Of a stretch of DNA of 64,000 bases, positions 45,548 through 54,491 are shown in pieces. How positions within the stretch are numbered: the stretch's first letter is position 1; the number at the start of each line of letters is the position of its first letter. The stretch lies in contig NZ_CP031727.1 in NCBI RefSeq assembly GCF_008806955.1, forward strand, positions 620,001 through 684,000, given 5' to 3'. The translations under genes were made by a program, and so were the position numbers. This DNA is from Cellvibrio sp. KY-YJ-3 (GTDB lineage Bacteria; Pseudomonadota; Gammaproteobacteria; Pseudomonadales; Cellvibrionaceae). The notes under the pieces are model-generated. The model searched no databases. It was not told the origin of the DNA and saw nothing but the letters and a program-made list of their open reading frames with translations.

Positions 45548-47065
45548 TTAACCTGTGGTTATTTGCCAATAGACAGCGATTGCAACATACAAGGTCATTG
45601 CGAGTACGCTGGCGGCCAATATCAACAACATATCCTTCTTCAACAAACGATCACCCAGTGGTGAACGATAATGGGGAATAACACCAATCAACTGGATATC
45701 GTCCGGCAATTGTTTTTGCAAGGTGCGCGCCGAACGTAAATGCGGATCAAACATAACGTAGGCAACCAACAAACCTATAGGCAATAACAATCCAAGCAGC
45801 GGGCCGAGAAGTGCGAAGTGAATAAAATGTAATCCTGAAGGTTTGAGCGGAAAAGTGGCCGGTTCCTGAATACGATAGCTAACGCCCTGCCCTTCTATAT
45901 CGAGCGTCATAGACAGACGTGCAGCTTCTTTTTTCTGCAACATATCGTCATAGGTTTTGCGAATAACATCGTAGTCGCGCGTTAATTCAGAAAGTTGTGC
46001 CTGATTGGCGGCTACGCGCTGTTGACGAGCGAACTCTTGCTCTTGCAACGCCATCAGCGATTGCATTCGGCGTTTTTGCGAGCGCAACTCCACATCGGCG
46101 TTGGCGAGCTGTTTGCGCAATTCTTCATACAGCGGATTTTCGGCTTTTTGCGTGTCGGCATACATATCGCCAGAACCTTGCAGGCGAGCGATAGTTGTAT
46201 CCAACTCAGCGATCTGAGTGCGGATGGAAATAATATCCGGATAACCTTCTTCGTAGCTGAGCAGTAGCTGCTCCAACTGAAGTGCGAGGGTTTGGCGGCG
46301 CTGACGCAAATCATCTACCTGACCCTTGGCCTGTAAATATTGCCCTTCTGAACCCAATTGCTGCTGGATAGTCTTGTAACGCGCCTGGGATTCTTCAATG
46401 GTGATATTTAACATTTCAATTTCTTGTCGCAGCCCCGCAATACGCGACGCAACCTCAGCCTCGGTACCATCGGTATTTTGCGAATTGAAATCTTTCAGGC
46501 GCGATTCCGCTTGCTCCAACTGCTTTTTATAGGACTGCACCTGGGCATCGATAAAGTTATAGGCACCCAAACTTTCTGCCCGCTTTTTCTTCACCGTATC
46601 TTCCATAAACACATTAACGACGGTATTCAGGACTTCAAAGGAACGATCCGGATCATTGGCAATGTAGCTGATTCTGAAATAGGAGCGATTGCCTTCCGCT
46701 TTCACGCTGAGGCCACTGCGAATCCGGCGAATTGCCTGTTCTTCCTGCTCCTGGGTTGCATTTTTATCGACCATCCCGACTTCTCTGGCCACTGCCAGCA
46801 TAATGCCGCGCGTCCAGATAATTTCACGCGCCTGTTCAGAGCGATCAATTTTGGTCATTTCAGCAGAGCCCTTCAGCAGCGGCTCAATAATGGTTGTCTG
46901 GTCGGCAAACAACACCGCTGAAGTGGTGAACTTTTTAGGCCAGGTAATCCCCAGCAGTAACACCAGAGCACTGACAGCGATAAACAGCACCACGCAGATG
47001 TAGCGAAACCTGACCAACTCCGCCCGCAGTGAATTCAATAAGTCTTTGAGATAGGCTTTATCCAT
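45548..47065 (-). CDS. XrtA-associated polysaccharide chain-length protein (Wzz-like)
   Basis: This 505-residue inner-membrane protein has an N-terminal Wzz region with a first helix VRFRYICVVLFIAVSALVLLLGI and a long periplasmic coiled coil (about 150-370, rich in QLEQAESRL-type heptads). It has GNxG-like proline-rich EPATFPLKPSGL and a second membrane helix near residue 420. It sets polysaccharide length and contacts the outer-membrane exporter. The ATG at 47065 is chosen; the longer frame starts at TTG with no binding site. No kinase domain is fused, matching the separate kinase-like gene downstream. Confidence 0.88.
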   Translation of the reverse strand: MDKAYLKDLLNSLRAELVRFRYICVVLFIAVSALVLLLGITWPKKFTTSAVLFADQTTIIEPLLKGSAEMTKIDRSEQAREIIWTRGIMLAVAREVGMVDKNATQEQEEQAIRRIRSGLSVKAEGNRSYFRISYIANDPDRSFEVLNTVVNVFMEDTVKKKRAESLGAYNFIDAQVQSYKKQLEQAESRLKDFNSQNTDGTEAEVASRIAGLRQEIEMLNITIEESQARYKTIQQQLGSEGQYLQAKGQVDDLRQRRQTLALQLEQLLLSYEEGYPDIISIRTQIAELDTTIARLQGSGDMYADTQKAENPLYEELRKQLANADVELRSQKRRMQSLMALQEQEFARQQRVAANQAQLSELTRDYDVIRKTYDDMLQKKEAARLSMTLDIEGQGVSYRIQEPATFPLKPSGLHFIHFALLGPLLGLLLPIGLLVAYVMFDPHLRSARTLQKQLPDDIQLIGVIPHYRSPLGDRLLKKDMLLILAASVLAMTLYVAIAVYWQITTG

Positions 47066-47143
47066 GAAACATCTCTTGATATGCAAGCACCGGAGCGCTC
47101 ACCAATTTAGTTATCTGACTCACACAGTAGAAAACCAGGAAAA

Positions 47144-47758
47144 TTAAAAGGCGCGCTCCGGGATGCTAACAATATCCGAGGGCTGCAAATCGTAATTTGT
47201 TGCCACCTCGCCATCGGCCATCAGGTCATCCAGACGAATGCGGTAAACCTTTACCTCACCGTTGATACGGCGGTAGAGCTTGGCATTGTTGGCCGACGCA
47301 AACTCGTTCGGGCCGCCCGCCATAAGTACCAGATCCAGCACCGTCATACCCTCGCGATAGGGGATAGACTGGGGCGCCCGGACCGCACCGGTAATACGCA
47401 CGCGACGCTGGAAATCAGAACTGCTGGGATTGGCCACAATCACCGTCACTTGCGGATTGCGTACATAAGAAGACAAACCCGTGGTAATCGCTGCCGAAAG
47501 TTCGGTGGCGGTTTGGTTGGCTGCCAAAATATCACCAATTAGTGGCATAGAGACCTTGCCATCCGGGCGCACCGGAACTGCCAGCGATAACTCGGGGTTG
47601 CGCCAGACGTTAATCTGAATGGAATCGCCTACACCAATGCGGTACTCGCTAAGTAAACCCGTCTCCGAGAGGGGTGGCATATCTGAAGGCTTGCTGCTAC
47701 TGCAGCCCGCAAGAACTACCAGACTTATTAACTGAACAAACCAGACGATTTTTCTCAC
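47144..47758 (-). CDS. Polysaccharide export lipoprotein (Wza-like, XrtA type)
   Basis: This 204-residue lipoprotein has the lipobox VLAGC (Cys19). A poly-export domain (YRIGVGDSIQINVWRNPELSLAVPVRPDGKVSMPLIGDI) is followed by a SLBB-like domain (RRVRITGAVRAPQSIPYREGMTVLDLVLMAGG). It forms or lines the outer-membrane export channel. GTG at 47758 is chosen because GAAGGAGATGTCTC precedes it and the signal peptide begins directly; the longer frame overlaps the upstream gene without a binding site. Confidence 0.88.
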   Translation of the reverse strand: MRKIVWFVQLISLVVLAGCSSSKPSDMPPLSETGLLSEYRIGVGDSIQINVWRNPELSLAVPVRPDGKVSMPLIGDILAANQTATELSAAITTGLSSYVRNPQVTVIVANPSSSDFQRRVRITGAVRAPQSIPYREGMTVLDLVLMAGGPNEFASANNAKLYRRINGEVKVYRIRLDDLMADGEVATNYDLQPSDIVSIPERAF

Positions 47759-47807
47759 GAGACATCTCCTTCGCAGTGGTTGCGATAATAATGGCGGTGC
47801 AGATCGA

Positions 47808-49208
47808 TCAATGCACACCCTTGCCTAACAAAACTATTTCCACCGTCTGGATCATGATCAACATATCCATGAGAAAACTGTGGTTTTTGGTGTAGTAGAG
47901 ATCGTACTGAAGCTTGTTCTTGGCATCTTCGACGGAGGCGCCATAGGGATACTTAAGCTGCGCCCACCCCATTAACCCAGGCTTCACTTTGTGACGAGTT
48001 TCATAGAAAGGGATCTGCTTTGCAAGATCTACCACAAACTCAGGGCGCTCAGGGCGCGGGCCTACGAAAGACATCTCCCCCACCAACACATTATAAAGCT
48101 GGGGCAACTCATCCAAACGGGTATTGCGGATAAAAGCACCGACGCGGGTAACACGCGCATCGTTTTTCTTCGCCCATACCGCCCCGTTCTTTTCAGCGTC
48201 CTGGCGCATACTGCGAAACTTGTAAATGCGAAAGCTTTTCCCGTTAAGCCCGACGCGGGTCTGGAAATAGAGCACTGAGCCCGGGCTTTCCAAACGCACG
48301 GCAATAGCGGTAAGCAACATGAAAGGCCACAGCACCAGAAAAAATAATGACGCCAGCGTCAGGTCAAAAATCCGCTTGGCAATCGAGCGTCGCTTGGAGT
48401 ATTTGAAACCGTCGGAGAACAGCATCCAACTGGGCTGCAACAGCGTGATATCAATCTTACCCAGCTCACGCTCACAAAAACTCAGCGCATCGCTGGAAGG
48501 TACGCCAGCCAATTTGCAATCGAGAAATTCACTCAGCGGGAATGCATTACCACCGCTGCGGCGACGCTCATCAGGAGCGATAACAATTTCGGAAATCTGT
48601 GCGGCTTTTACATAGGCCAACCAATCAGAGGGCTCGGCGATAATCAATTCAGAGTTCACTGCCAGCACTTCACTGGCACTAGGCACACAGCCCACAATTT
48701 TCACGCCTAAGGCATTGACCTCTGGCGCCAGGTCTTCGAGCAACTTTTGCGCGCGGGCGCCTGCACCGTAAATGATAACCCGACGCTTGAGTTGGTTAGC
48801 ATCAACCATTTTTACAAAGATAAAGCGGGTGACTATGACAACCGCGGTTGAAATCAATACCCCCCAAAAAATCAATGCCTGCGGGATCAATCCCCCCAAT
48901 AGCGCACTGATAACAAATAAACCCAAACTACCCAAAAGGAAAAAACTAACCAGTGTGCGCAATACCATGCTCGAGAATCCCTCTCGCACCAATGCGGTAT
49001 AGACCCCCATCGATAAAGTACAACAGCTCAACAGCGCTGCGAAAATCACCAGCGCCAAGGGCGAATATTCCAACTCACGAGCCGGATCGGCAGACGCTAT
49101 TAATTGGCTTGCCGCCCAAAAGGACAAACCCAATAAAATAGCTTCAGCAATACCGAGGAAGAGATAAGGCAGATGAATATAATGTTTATTAAGTCTGATG
49201 TAAGACAA
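47808..49208 (-). CDS. XrtA-associated initiating sugar transferase (polyisoprenyl-phosphate)
   Basis: This 466-residue protein has an N-terminal part of four helices, a Rossmann-like region (RRVIIYGAGARAQKLLEDL) and a C-terminal bacterial sugar transferase domain. The last has KRIFDLTLASLFFLVLWPFMLLTAIAVRLESPG, YKFRSMRQDAE and VGPRPERPEFV. It transfers the first sugar-1-phosphate to undecaprenyl phosphate. TTG at 49208 is chosen: AAGGAATCGCA precedes it and the sequence SYIRLNKHYIHLPYLFLG matches the family start. The longer frame's ATG at 49259 lies in a perfect TATAAT box. Confidence 0.88.
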   Translation of the reverse strand: MSYIRLNKHYIHLPYLFLGIAEAILLGLSFWAASQLIASADPARELEYSPLALVIFAALLSCCTLSMGVYTALVREGFSSMVLRTLVSFFLLGSLGLFVISALLGGLIPQALIFWGVLISTAVVIVTRFIFVKMVDANQLKRRVIIYGAGARAQKLLEDLAPEVNALGVKIVGCVPSASEVLAVNSELIIAEPSDWLAYVKAAQISEIVIAPDERRRSGGNAFPLSEFLDCKLAGVPSSDALSFCERELGKIDITLLQPSWMLFSDGFKYSKRRSIAKRIFDLTLASLFFLVLWPFMLLTAIAVRLESPGSVLYFQTRVGLNGKSFRIYKFRSMRQDAEKNGAVWAKKNDARVTRVGAFIRNTRLDELPQLYNVLVGEMSFVGPRPERPEFVVDLAKQIPFYETRHKVKPGLMGWAQLKYPYGASVEDAKNKLQYDLYYTKNHSFLMDMLIMIQTVEIVLLGKGVH

Positions 49209-49257
49209 ATGCGATTCCTTCAGGCGAATTGTGTGGGTAAATCTTTTGAAGCCGCGC

Positions 49258-49263
49258 ATTATA
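49258..49263 (-). promoter_or_regulatory. -10 box of the exopolysaccharide operon
   Basis: The minus strand reads GTCGCTATAATGCGCGGC, a perfect TATAAT with a GC-rich discriminator. The predicted start near 49251 gives a 43-nt leader before the TTG. The -35 region is weak, which may mean an activator is needed. No -24/-12 element was found in this divergent region. Confidence 0.6.
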
Positions 49264-49437
49264 GCGACATTGTGTTACAAAAGCTCGACCAATAGTGACG
49301 GCATTTTGTCACATCAATCAAACACCTCACGGCAAATGCAACAAGTGTCAGGATACATGTAGAGTGATGCAAAAATTCACCTCAAATGTGGTAACTTAGC
49401 GCACCTCTGGATTCACCCTTCGCTAAGGAATTTTCCC

Positions 49438-50712
49438 ATGCTCGCAAGCAACCCTTCGCTTTGCATTATTGGTTTAGGTTATGTCGGTCTGCCGCTCGCC
49501 GTAGAGTTTGGCAAAAAAATTAACACTGTCGGCTTTGATATTAACCCTGCGCGGGTAGATGCCCTGCTTCAAGGTGTGGATAGCACCCTGGAACTGACCG
49601 CCGCCGAACTGGCCGAAGCAGCACACATCAGTTACACCACCCGTGAAGAAGATATTAGAGGGCGTGACGTATATATAGTCACAGTCCCCACCCCCATCAA
49701 CGACAGCAAACAACCAGACCTGACCCCACTGGAAAAAGCTTCCGCACTGCTGGGTCGAGTCATCAGCAAAAATGCCGTGGTGGTGTTTGAATCCACCGTT
49801 TACCCCGGATGCACCGAAGAAATTTGCGTACCGATCATTGAGAAAGTATCCGGACTAAAATTCAATGTGGATTTTTTTGCCGGCTACAGCCCCGAACGCA
49901 TCAACCCGGGCGACAAACAACACCGCGTACACAACATCACCAAAATCACCTCGGGCTCAACGCCGGAAGTAGCAGAGTTCGTCGATCAGCTATACCGCAA
50001 AATTGTAGTAGTCGGCACCCACAAAGCCAGCAGCATTAAGGTTGCCGAAGCCGCCAAGGTGATCGAAAACACCCAGCGCGACATTAATATTGCCCTGATT
50101 AACGAGCTGTCGCTGATTTTCAAGCGTCTCGATATCGACACTATTGAAGTGCTGGAAGCCGCAGGGACCAAATGGAACTTTCTACCCTTTCGTCCCGGCT
50201 TGGTCGGCGGCCACTGTATCAGTGTTGACCCTTATTATCTGACCCACAAAGCACAACAAGTGGGCTATAACCCCGAAGTGATCCTCGCTGGCCGCCGTAT
50301 TAACGATGGCATGGGCACCTTTGTGGCTGAGTCAGTCGTGAAAATGATGACCCAACGCAAATGCCACGTGGTGGACTCCAACATCCTGATCATGGGTCTG
50401 ACCTTTAAAGAAAACTGCCCCGACCTGCGCAACACTCGCGTAATCGACATTATTAATGAGCTCAAAAACTACAACGCCAATGTCCATGTATTCGACCCTT
50501 GGGCCGACGCTGCCGAAGCGCAACATGAATATGGCCTGGACTTGATTGAGTCACCCAAAGCCAACAGCTATGACGCCATTATTTTGTGTGTTGGCCACGA
50601 CAAATTCCGCGCGATGGGCGCCGCTGAAATACGCGCTCTCGGCAAAGACAATCATGTGCTGTTTGATGTAAAACATATTCTCCCCAAAGACGCGGTAGAT
50701 GCCCGTCTCTAA
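49438..50712 (+). CDS. Nucleotide-sugar 6-dehydrogenase (TviB/WbpO type)
   Basis: This 424-residue enzyme of the UDP-sugar dehydrogenase family has the NAD-binding [16 protein letters not shown], the central VPTPIN and [11 protein letters not shown], and catalytic Cys in [15 protein letters not shown]. The sequence type is that of UDP-GlcNAc/GalNAc 6-dehydrogenases that make UDP-HexNAcA for capsules and Vi antigen, distinct from Ugd at 56-57 kb. It probably supplies an aminouronic acid. It runs divergently from the exopolysaccharide operon and precedes an epimerase gene by 15 bases. AAGGAATTTTCCC precedes the ATG. Confidence 0.88.
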   Translation: MLASNPSLCIIGLGYVGLPLAVEFGKKINTVGFDINPARVDALLQGVDSTLELTAAELAEAAHISYTTREEDIRGRDVYIVTVPTPINDSKQPDLTPLEKASALLGRVISKNAVVVFESTVYPGCTEEICVPIIEKVSGLKFNVDFFAGYSPERINPGDKQHRVHNITKITSGSTPEVAEFVDQLYRKIVVVGTHKASSIKVAEAAKVIENTQRDINIALINELSLIFKRLDIDTIEVLEAAGTKWNFLPFRPGLVGGHCISVDPYYLTHKAQQVGYNPEVILAGRRINDGMGTFVAESVVKMMTQRKCHVVDSNILIMGLTFKENCPDLRNTRVIDIINELKNYNANVHVFDPWADAAEAQHEYGLDLIESPKANSYDAIILCVGHDKFRAMGAAEIRALGKDNHVLFDVKHILPKDAVDARL

Positions 50713-50727
50713 GCTCAAGGAAAACTC

Positions 50728-51735
50728 ATGAAAGTATTGGTCACAGGCACCGCCGGTTTTATCGGCTCCACGCTTGCCAAACGTTTACTCGCTCGCGGCG
50801 ACGAGGTTATCGGAATCGATAACCTCAACAACTACTATGATGTACAAATCAAAAAAGACCGCTTGGCGCACCTGACCGGCAATAGCGCATTTACCGATAT
50901 TCGTTGCAATCTGGAAGATAAAGCCGCTATCGATAACGTGTTTAAAACCCACAAGCCGGATCGCGTAGTTAACCTCGCCGCTCAAGCAGGTGTGCGCTAC
51001 TCACTGGAAAACCCCCAAGCCTATATTGATGCCAACATCACCGGCTTTTTGAATATTCTGGAAGGTTGCCGCCATTTTGGCACTGACAACCTGGTCTATG
51101 CCTCCAGCAGCTCGGTCTACGGCATGAATACCTCCATGCCATTTGATGTGCACAACAACGTCGACCACCCCGTTAGCCTCTACGCGACCAGTAAAAAAGC
51201 CAATGAGCTGATGGCCCATACCTACAGCCATCTGTTTAAGATCCCCACCACCGGCCTACGCTTCTTTACCGTTTACGGCCCTTGGGGCCGCCCGGACATG
51301 GCACTGTTTATCTTTACCAAAAAGATTCTTGCCGGTGAACCGATTGATGTATTCAACTACGGCAATCATCGCCGCGACTTCACTTACATTGATGACATAG
51401 TGGAAGGCGTAGTGCGCACCCTGGATAACGTTGCCACACCCAACAGCAACTGGAGCGGCAACCAACCCGACCCCGCCACCTCCAGCGCGCCGTACCGTAT
51501 TTACAACATCGGCTCTAACAACCCGGTTGAATTGTTGCGCTACATTGAAGTGCTGGAAAATTGCCTGGGCAAAAAAGCGATCAAGAACTTGCTGCCACTG
51601 CAAGCGGGCGATGTGCCGGACACCTACGCCAATGTGGATGCACTGATTGAAGATGTGGGCTACAAACCAACTACGCCGGTAGAAGTGGGCATTGAAAACT
51701 TTGTGAAGTGGTATAGAGATTATTACAAGGTCTAA
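50728..51735 (+). CDS. UDP-glucuronate 4-epimerase-like NAD-dependent epimerase
   Basis: This 335-residue short-chain dehydrogenase-type epimerase has the glycine loop [29 protein letters not shown] (typical of the UDP-glucuronate epimerase CapI/LspL group), SSSSVYG and the catalytic YATSKKANE. It converts UDP-GlcA to UDP-GalA or a related uronic acid. It is co-transcribed with the dehydrogenase upstream. The last codons and stop are repeated downstream by a tandem 21-bp repeat. Confidence 0.87.
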   Translation: MKVLVTGTAGFIGSTLAKRLLARGDEVIGIDNLNNYYDVQIKKDRLAHLTGNSAFTDIRCNLEDKAAIDNVFKTHKPDRVVNLAAQAGVRYSLENPQAYIDANITGFLNILEGCRHFGTDNLVYASSSSVYGMNTSMPFDVHNNVDHPVSLYATSKKANELMAHTYSHLFKIPTTGLRFFTVYGPWGRPDMALFIFTKKILAGEPIDVFNYGNHRRDFTYIDDIVEGVVRTLDNVATPNSNWSGNQPDPATSSAPYRIYNIGSNNPVELLRYIEVLENCLGKKAIKNLLPLQAGDVPDTYANVDALIEDVGYKPTTPVEVGIENFVKWYRDYYKV

Positions 51736-51787
51736 ATAAAGAGCCACAAGGTTTAAATGAAGAACTACGAGGCTTAAAAAATCAAAA
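51725..51787 (+). repeat. Three tandem 21-bp units spanning the epimerase stop codon
   Basis: Units begin at 51725, 51746 and 51767. The period of 21 bases keeps the frame, so each unit ends the frame with its own TAA (ACAAGGTCTAA, ACAAGGTTTAA, ACGAGGCTTAA). Units 1 and 2 are close copies; unit 3 is more diverged and runs into the terminator stem. Confidence 0.7.
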
Positions 51788-51809
51788 CGGCATCGCAAGA
51801 TGCCGTTTT
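51784..51809. terminator. Terminator after the epimerase gene
   Basis: AAAACGGCATC (51784-51794) and GATGCCGTTTT (51799-51809) form a perfect 11-bp stem with a GCAA tetraloop. It has T-rich arms but only a short T-run. It lies 38 bases before the deacetylase start, so it may attenuate that gene. Confidence 0.75.
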
Positions 51810-51847
51810 GCTGACCGGATACCACTGCAACCCAAGAGCAGCCAACG

Positions 51848-52771
51848 ATGAACAAAAACACCATCACCCATGCAATGACCGTTGATGTAGAGGATTACTA
51901 TCACGTCGCCGCGTTTGCCAAGGTGATAAAGCCCAGTGACTGGGATAACTGGCCATCCCGGGTTGAACAGAACACTGAGCGGTTATTGCAGCTTTTTGCA
52001 AATCACAATATAAAAATTACATTTTTTATTCTTGGCTGGGTGGCGGAAAAATACCCACAGCTGGTAAAAACCATCAAACAACAGGGTCATGAAATAGCAT
52101 CCCACGGTTTCAGCCATCAACTTATCTATAACCAATCACCGGAAGTGTTTCGCGCTGAAACCGCAAAATCCAAACAAATTCTGGAAGACTTGGCGCAAAC
52201 CCCAATTACCGGTTATCGCGCTGCCAGCTACTCCATCACACGCAAATCACTATGGGCATTGGATATATTGGCCGAGCTGGGGTTCACCTGGGACTCCAGC
52301 ATTTTCCCAACGCGTCATGACAACTACGGCATTCCCGGGAGCCCCGAAGAGCCCTACCGGATTATCACCACCAACGGCGCCAGCATGCTTGAATTCCCAC
52401 TTACTACCGCCAAAGTAATGGGCCAAGCCATTCCAGCTGCAGGTGGCGGTTATTTTCGTCAGTACCCTTACGCACTATCCAAATGGTTATTTGAGCGCGC
52501 CAGTTTGAATCAGACCAAACCACAAATTTTTTATCTGCACCCCTGGGAAATAGACCCGGAACAACCACGCGTGCCTAACGCCAGCTGGTTCAGCAACTTT
52601 CGCCACTACACCAACCTTAAACGCTGCCTGCCACGCTTGGAACAAATGATTAGCGATTTCCAATTTGGCACTATGAGCGAGAGCTTGGGCACTGCCAAAG
52701 TGCACAAAATACTTACTATTCATGAGCTCGCCGCCAACACCGGTAATAAACAATCGCCAGCGTCGACCTAG
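51848..52771 (+). CDS. XrtA-associated polysaccharide deacetylase
   Basis: This 307-residue protein is of the TIGR03006/DUF3473 type. Motif 1 is TVDVEDYYHV, motif 2 is SHGFSHQL with both histidines, RAASYSI follows, and the DUF3473 end has YLHPWEIDPEQP. It has no signal peptide. It is normally encoded inside the exosortase A locus; here it lies on the other strand beside the sugar-nucleotide genes. It removes N-acetyl groups from polysaccharide. The ATG is preceded by AGCAGCCAACG, a weak binding site. Confidence 0.87.
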   Translation: MNKNTITHAMTVDVEDYYHVAAFAKVIKPSDWDNWPSRVEQNTERLLQLFANHNIKITFFILGWVAEKYPQLVKTIKQQGHEIASHGFSHQLIYNQSPEVFRAETAKSKQILEDLAQTPITGYRAASYSITRKSLWALDILAELGFTWDSSIFPTRHDNYGIPGSPEEPYRIITTNGASMLEFPLTTAKVMGQAIPAAGGGYFRQYPYALSKWLFERASLNQTKPQIFYLHPWEIDPEQPRVPNASWFSNFRHYTNLKRCLPRLEQMISDFQFGTMSESLGTAKVHKILTIHELAANTGNKQSPAST

Positions 52772-52797
52772 ACGACGTTGATCAACAACAGTAGAAT
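52769..52797 (+). promoter_or_regulatory. Possible promoter for tRNA-Arg and the downstream operon
   Basis: TAGACG (52769-52774) and TAGAAT (52792-52797) are spaced by 17 bases, and CGCGCCCC follows. A second TAATAT followed by CGCGCAG at 52836-52846 is also possible. GC-rich discriminators are usual for stable-RNA promoters. Confidence 0.35.
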
Positions 52798-52898
52798 CGC
52801 GCCCCTCATGGTAGGGTTGGACGATTATTTGCAGGTAATATCGCGCAGAGGTCGTCGCTAACAGGTCGAAAACTGCAAGAAAAGAGTTATTTCATTAA

Positions 52899-52975
52899 GC
52901 ATCCGTAGCTCAGCTGGATAGAGTAGCGGCTTCCGAAGCCGTTGGTCACAGGTTCGAATCCTGTCGGGTGCACCA
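52899..52975 (+). tRNA. tRNA-Arg(CCG)
   Basis: This 77-nt cloverleaf includes the encoded CCA. The acceptor GCATCCG pairs with CGGGTGC. The D-arm is GCTC..GAGT, the anticodon stem is GCGGC/GCCGT with loop TTCCGAA (anticodon CCG), and the T-arm is ACAGG-TTCGAAT-CCTGT. It reads CGG arginine codons. Confidence 0.93.
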
Positions 52976-53071
52976 CTTTTTATTCTTCGTTTACACTCTA
53001 GGCACCGTTCGGCTTTGTCTGCTCAAACACAACACGTATTAGGGCACACACAACCCCCCAAGGAGGCAGTG

Positions 53072-54478
53072 ATGATATTACCCGTAATAATGGCTGGTGG
53101 TTCAGGGAGTCGCCTATGGCCACTATCCCGCGATTTAATGCCCAAGCAATTTTTAAATTTGGATGGCAAATCCACTATGTTACAGGCAACAGTTAAACGC
53201 CTGACTGGCTTGGATACCCTCCCCCCTCTGGTAATTTGCAACGAAGAGCACCGATTTATCGCTGCCGAGCAATTGCGCCAAATTAACCAACTCAACAACA
53301 ATATTATCCTTGAACCCGCCGGTAGAAATACCGCCCCTGCCATCGCCCTGGCGGCTATGGCTGCGCTGAAAAAAGGCTTGGATCCACTGCTGCTGGTTCT
53401 GGCTGCCGATCATATTATTGTGGATGAGCAGGAGTTCAGGCGTATTGTTTCAGCCGCCATTCCCTGCGCACAGCAAAACAAACTGGTTACCTTTGGCATA
53501 GTGCCGACCGCCCCCGAAACCGGTTATGGCTACATCCAAGCGTCAAGCTCCATGGCAATTGCCGGTGAAGAGACCGCTTATGCGGTTAAACAATTTGTCG
53601 AAAAACCTAACTTGCAGACCGCCGAGCAATACCTTGCCAGTGGCGATTACTACTGGAATAGTGGCATGTTTTTATTTAAAGCCAGCGTGTATCTGGACAA
53701 CCTCAAACAATACCGTCCGGATATTTTTACGGCGTGCGACCTGGCGATGGCCGATGTCGATCCGGATTTGGACTTTATCCGCGTTAACAAAGAAGCATTC
53801 TTACAGTGCCCCGCTGACTCCATCGACTACGCGGTGATGGAAAAAACCGACAGCGCAGTTGTTATCCCCCTGAATGCAGGTTGGAGTGATGTCGGTTCCT
53901 GGTCTTCGTTGTGGGAGGTATCGGAAAAAAATACCGACGGCAATTCACACAAGGGCGATGTACTGTCGTTTGAGAGCCACAACAATTATGTATTTGCCGA
54001 GACAGGGCTGGTCGCTACGGTCGGCCTTGAAAATACCATTGTGGTGCAAACCAAAGATGCAGTACTGGTGGCCTCAAAAGACCACGTCCAGGATGTAAAA
54101 GCCATCGTAAATAGCCTGAAAAAAAGTAGTCGCCCAGAGCATCGAGTGCATCGTGAAGTTTATCGTCGCTGGGGCAAGCAGGACTCTATCGATACCGGCT
54201 ATCGCTATCAGGTAAAACGCATCACCGTGATGCCGGAACAAAAAGTTTCCATGCAAATGCACCATCATCGCTCCGAGCATTGGATTGTGGTATCCGGCAC
54301 CGCCAAGGTGAGCATTGATGGACAAGAGGCGTTGCTGTCTGAAAATCAGTCGGTGTACATCCCCTTGGGTACTGCGCATGCACTGGAAAATCCCGGCAAG
54401 ATTCCCCTTGAACTGATTGAAGTTCAATCCGGCGCCTATTTAGGCGAAGACGACATTGTGCGTTTCTCTGAACGTTGA
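53072..54478 (+). CDS. manC: Mannose-1-phosphate guanylyltransferase / mannose-6-phosphate isomerase
   Basis: This 468-residue type II bifunctional enzyme (AlgA/CpsB/ManC) has the N-terminal pyrophosphorylase signature [16 protein letters not shown] and FVEKPN in the guanylyltransferase domain. The C-terminal cupin isomerase has [16 protein letters not shown]. It makes GDP-mannose. The ATG at 53072 is chosen because AAGGAGGCAGTG precedes it; the 19-codon extension upstream has no site. It is the first gene of the O-antigen-type operon, followed by manB. Confidence 0.92.
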   Translation: MILPVIMAGGSGSRLWPLSRDLMPKQFLNLDGKSTMLQATVKRLTGLDTLPPLVICNEEHRFIAAEQLRQINQLNNNIILEPAGRNTAPAIALAAMAALKKGLDPLLLVLAADHIIVDEQEFRRIVSAAIPCAQQNKLVTFGIVPTAPETGYGYIQASSSMAIAGEETAYAVKQFVEKPNLQTAEQYLASGDYYWNSGMFLFKASVYLDNLKQYRPDIFTACDLAMADVDPDLDFIRVNKEAFLQCPADSIDYAVMEKTDSAVVIPLNAGWSDVGSWSSLWEVSEKNTDGNSHKGDVLSFESHNNYVFAETGLVATVGLENTIVVQTKDAVLVASKDHVQDVKAIVNSLKKSSRPEHRVHREVYRRWGKQDSIDTGYRYQVKRITVMPEQKVSMQMHHHRSEHWIVVSGTAKVSIDGQEALLSENQSVYIPLGTAHALENPGKIPLELIEVQSGAYLGEDDIVRFSER

Positions 54479-54491
54479 GGCGGGCTTGATT

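Noticed and set aside
49209-49437. A sigma-54 promoter in the divergent region before the exopolysaccharide operon
   Set aside because: No GG-N10-GC on either strand; the closest match has a 9-base spacer.
52899-52975. tRNA-Arg as an attachment site of an integrated element
   Set aside because: No integrase gene and no visible direct repeat of the tRNA 3' end in the window.
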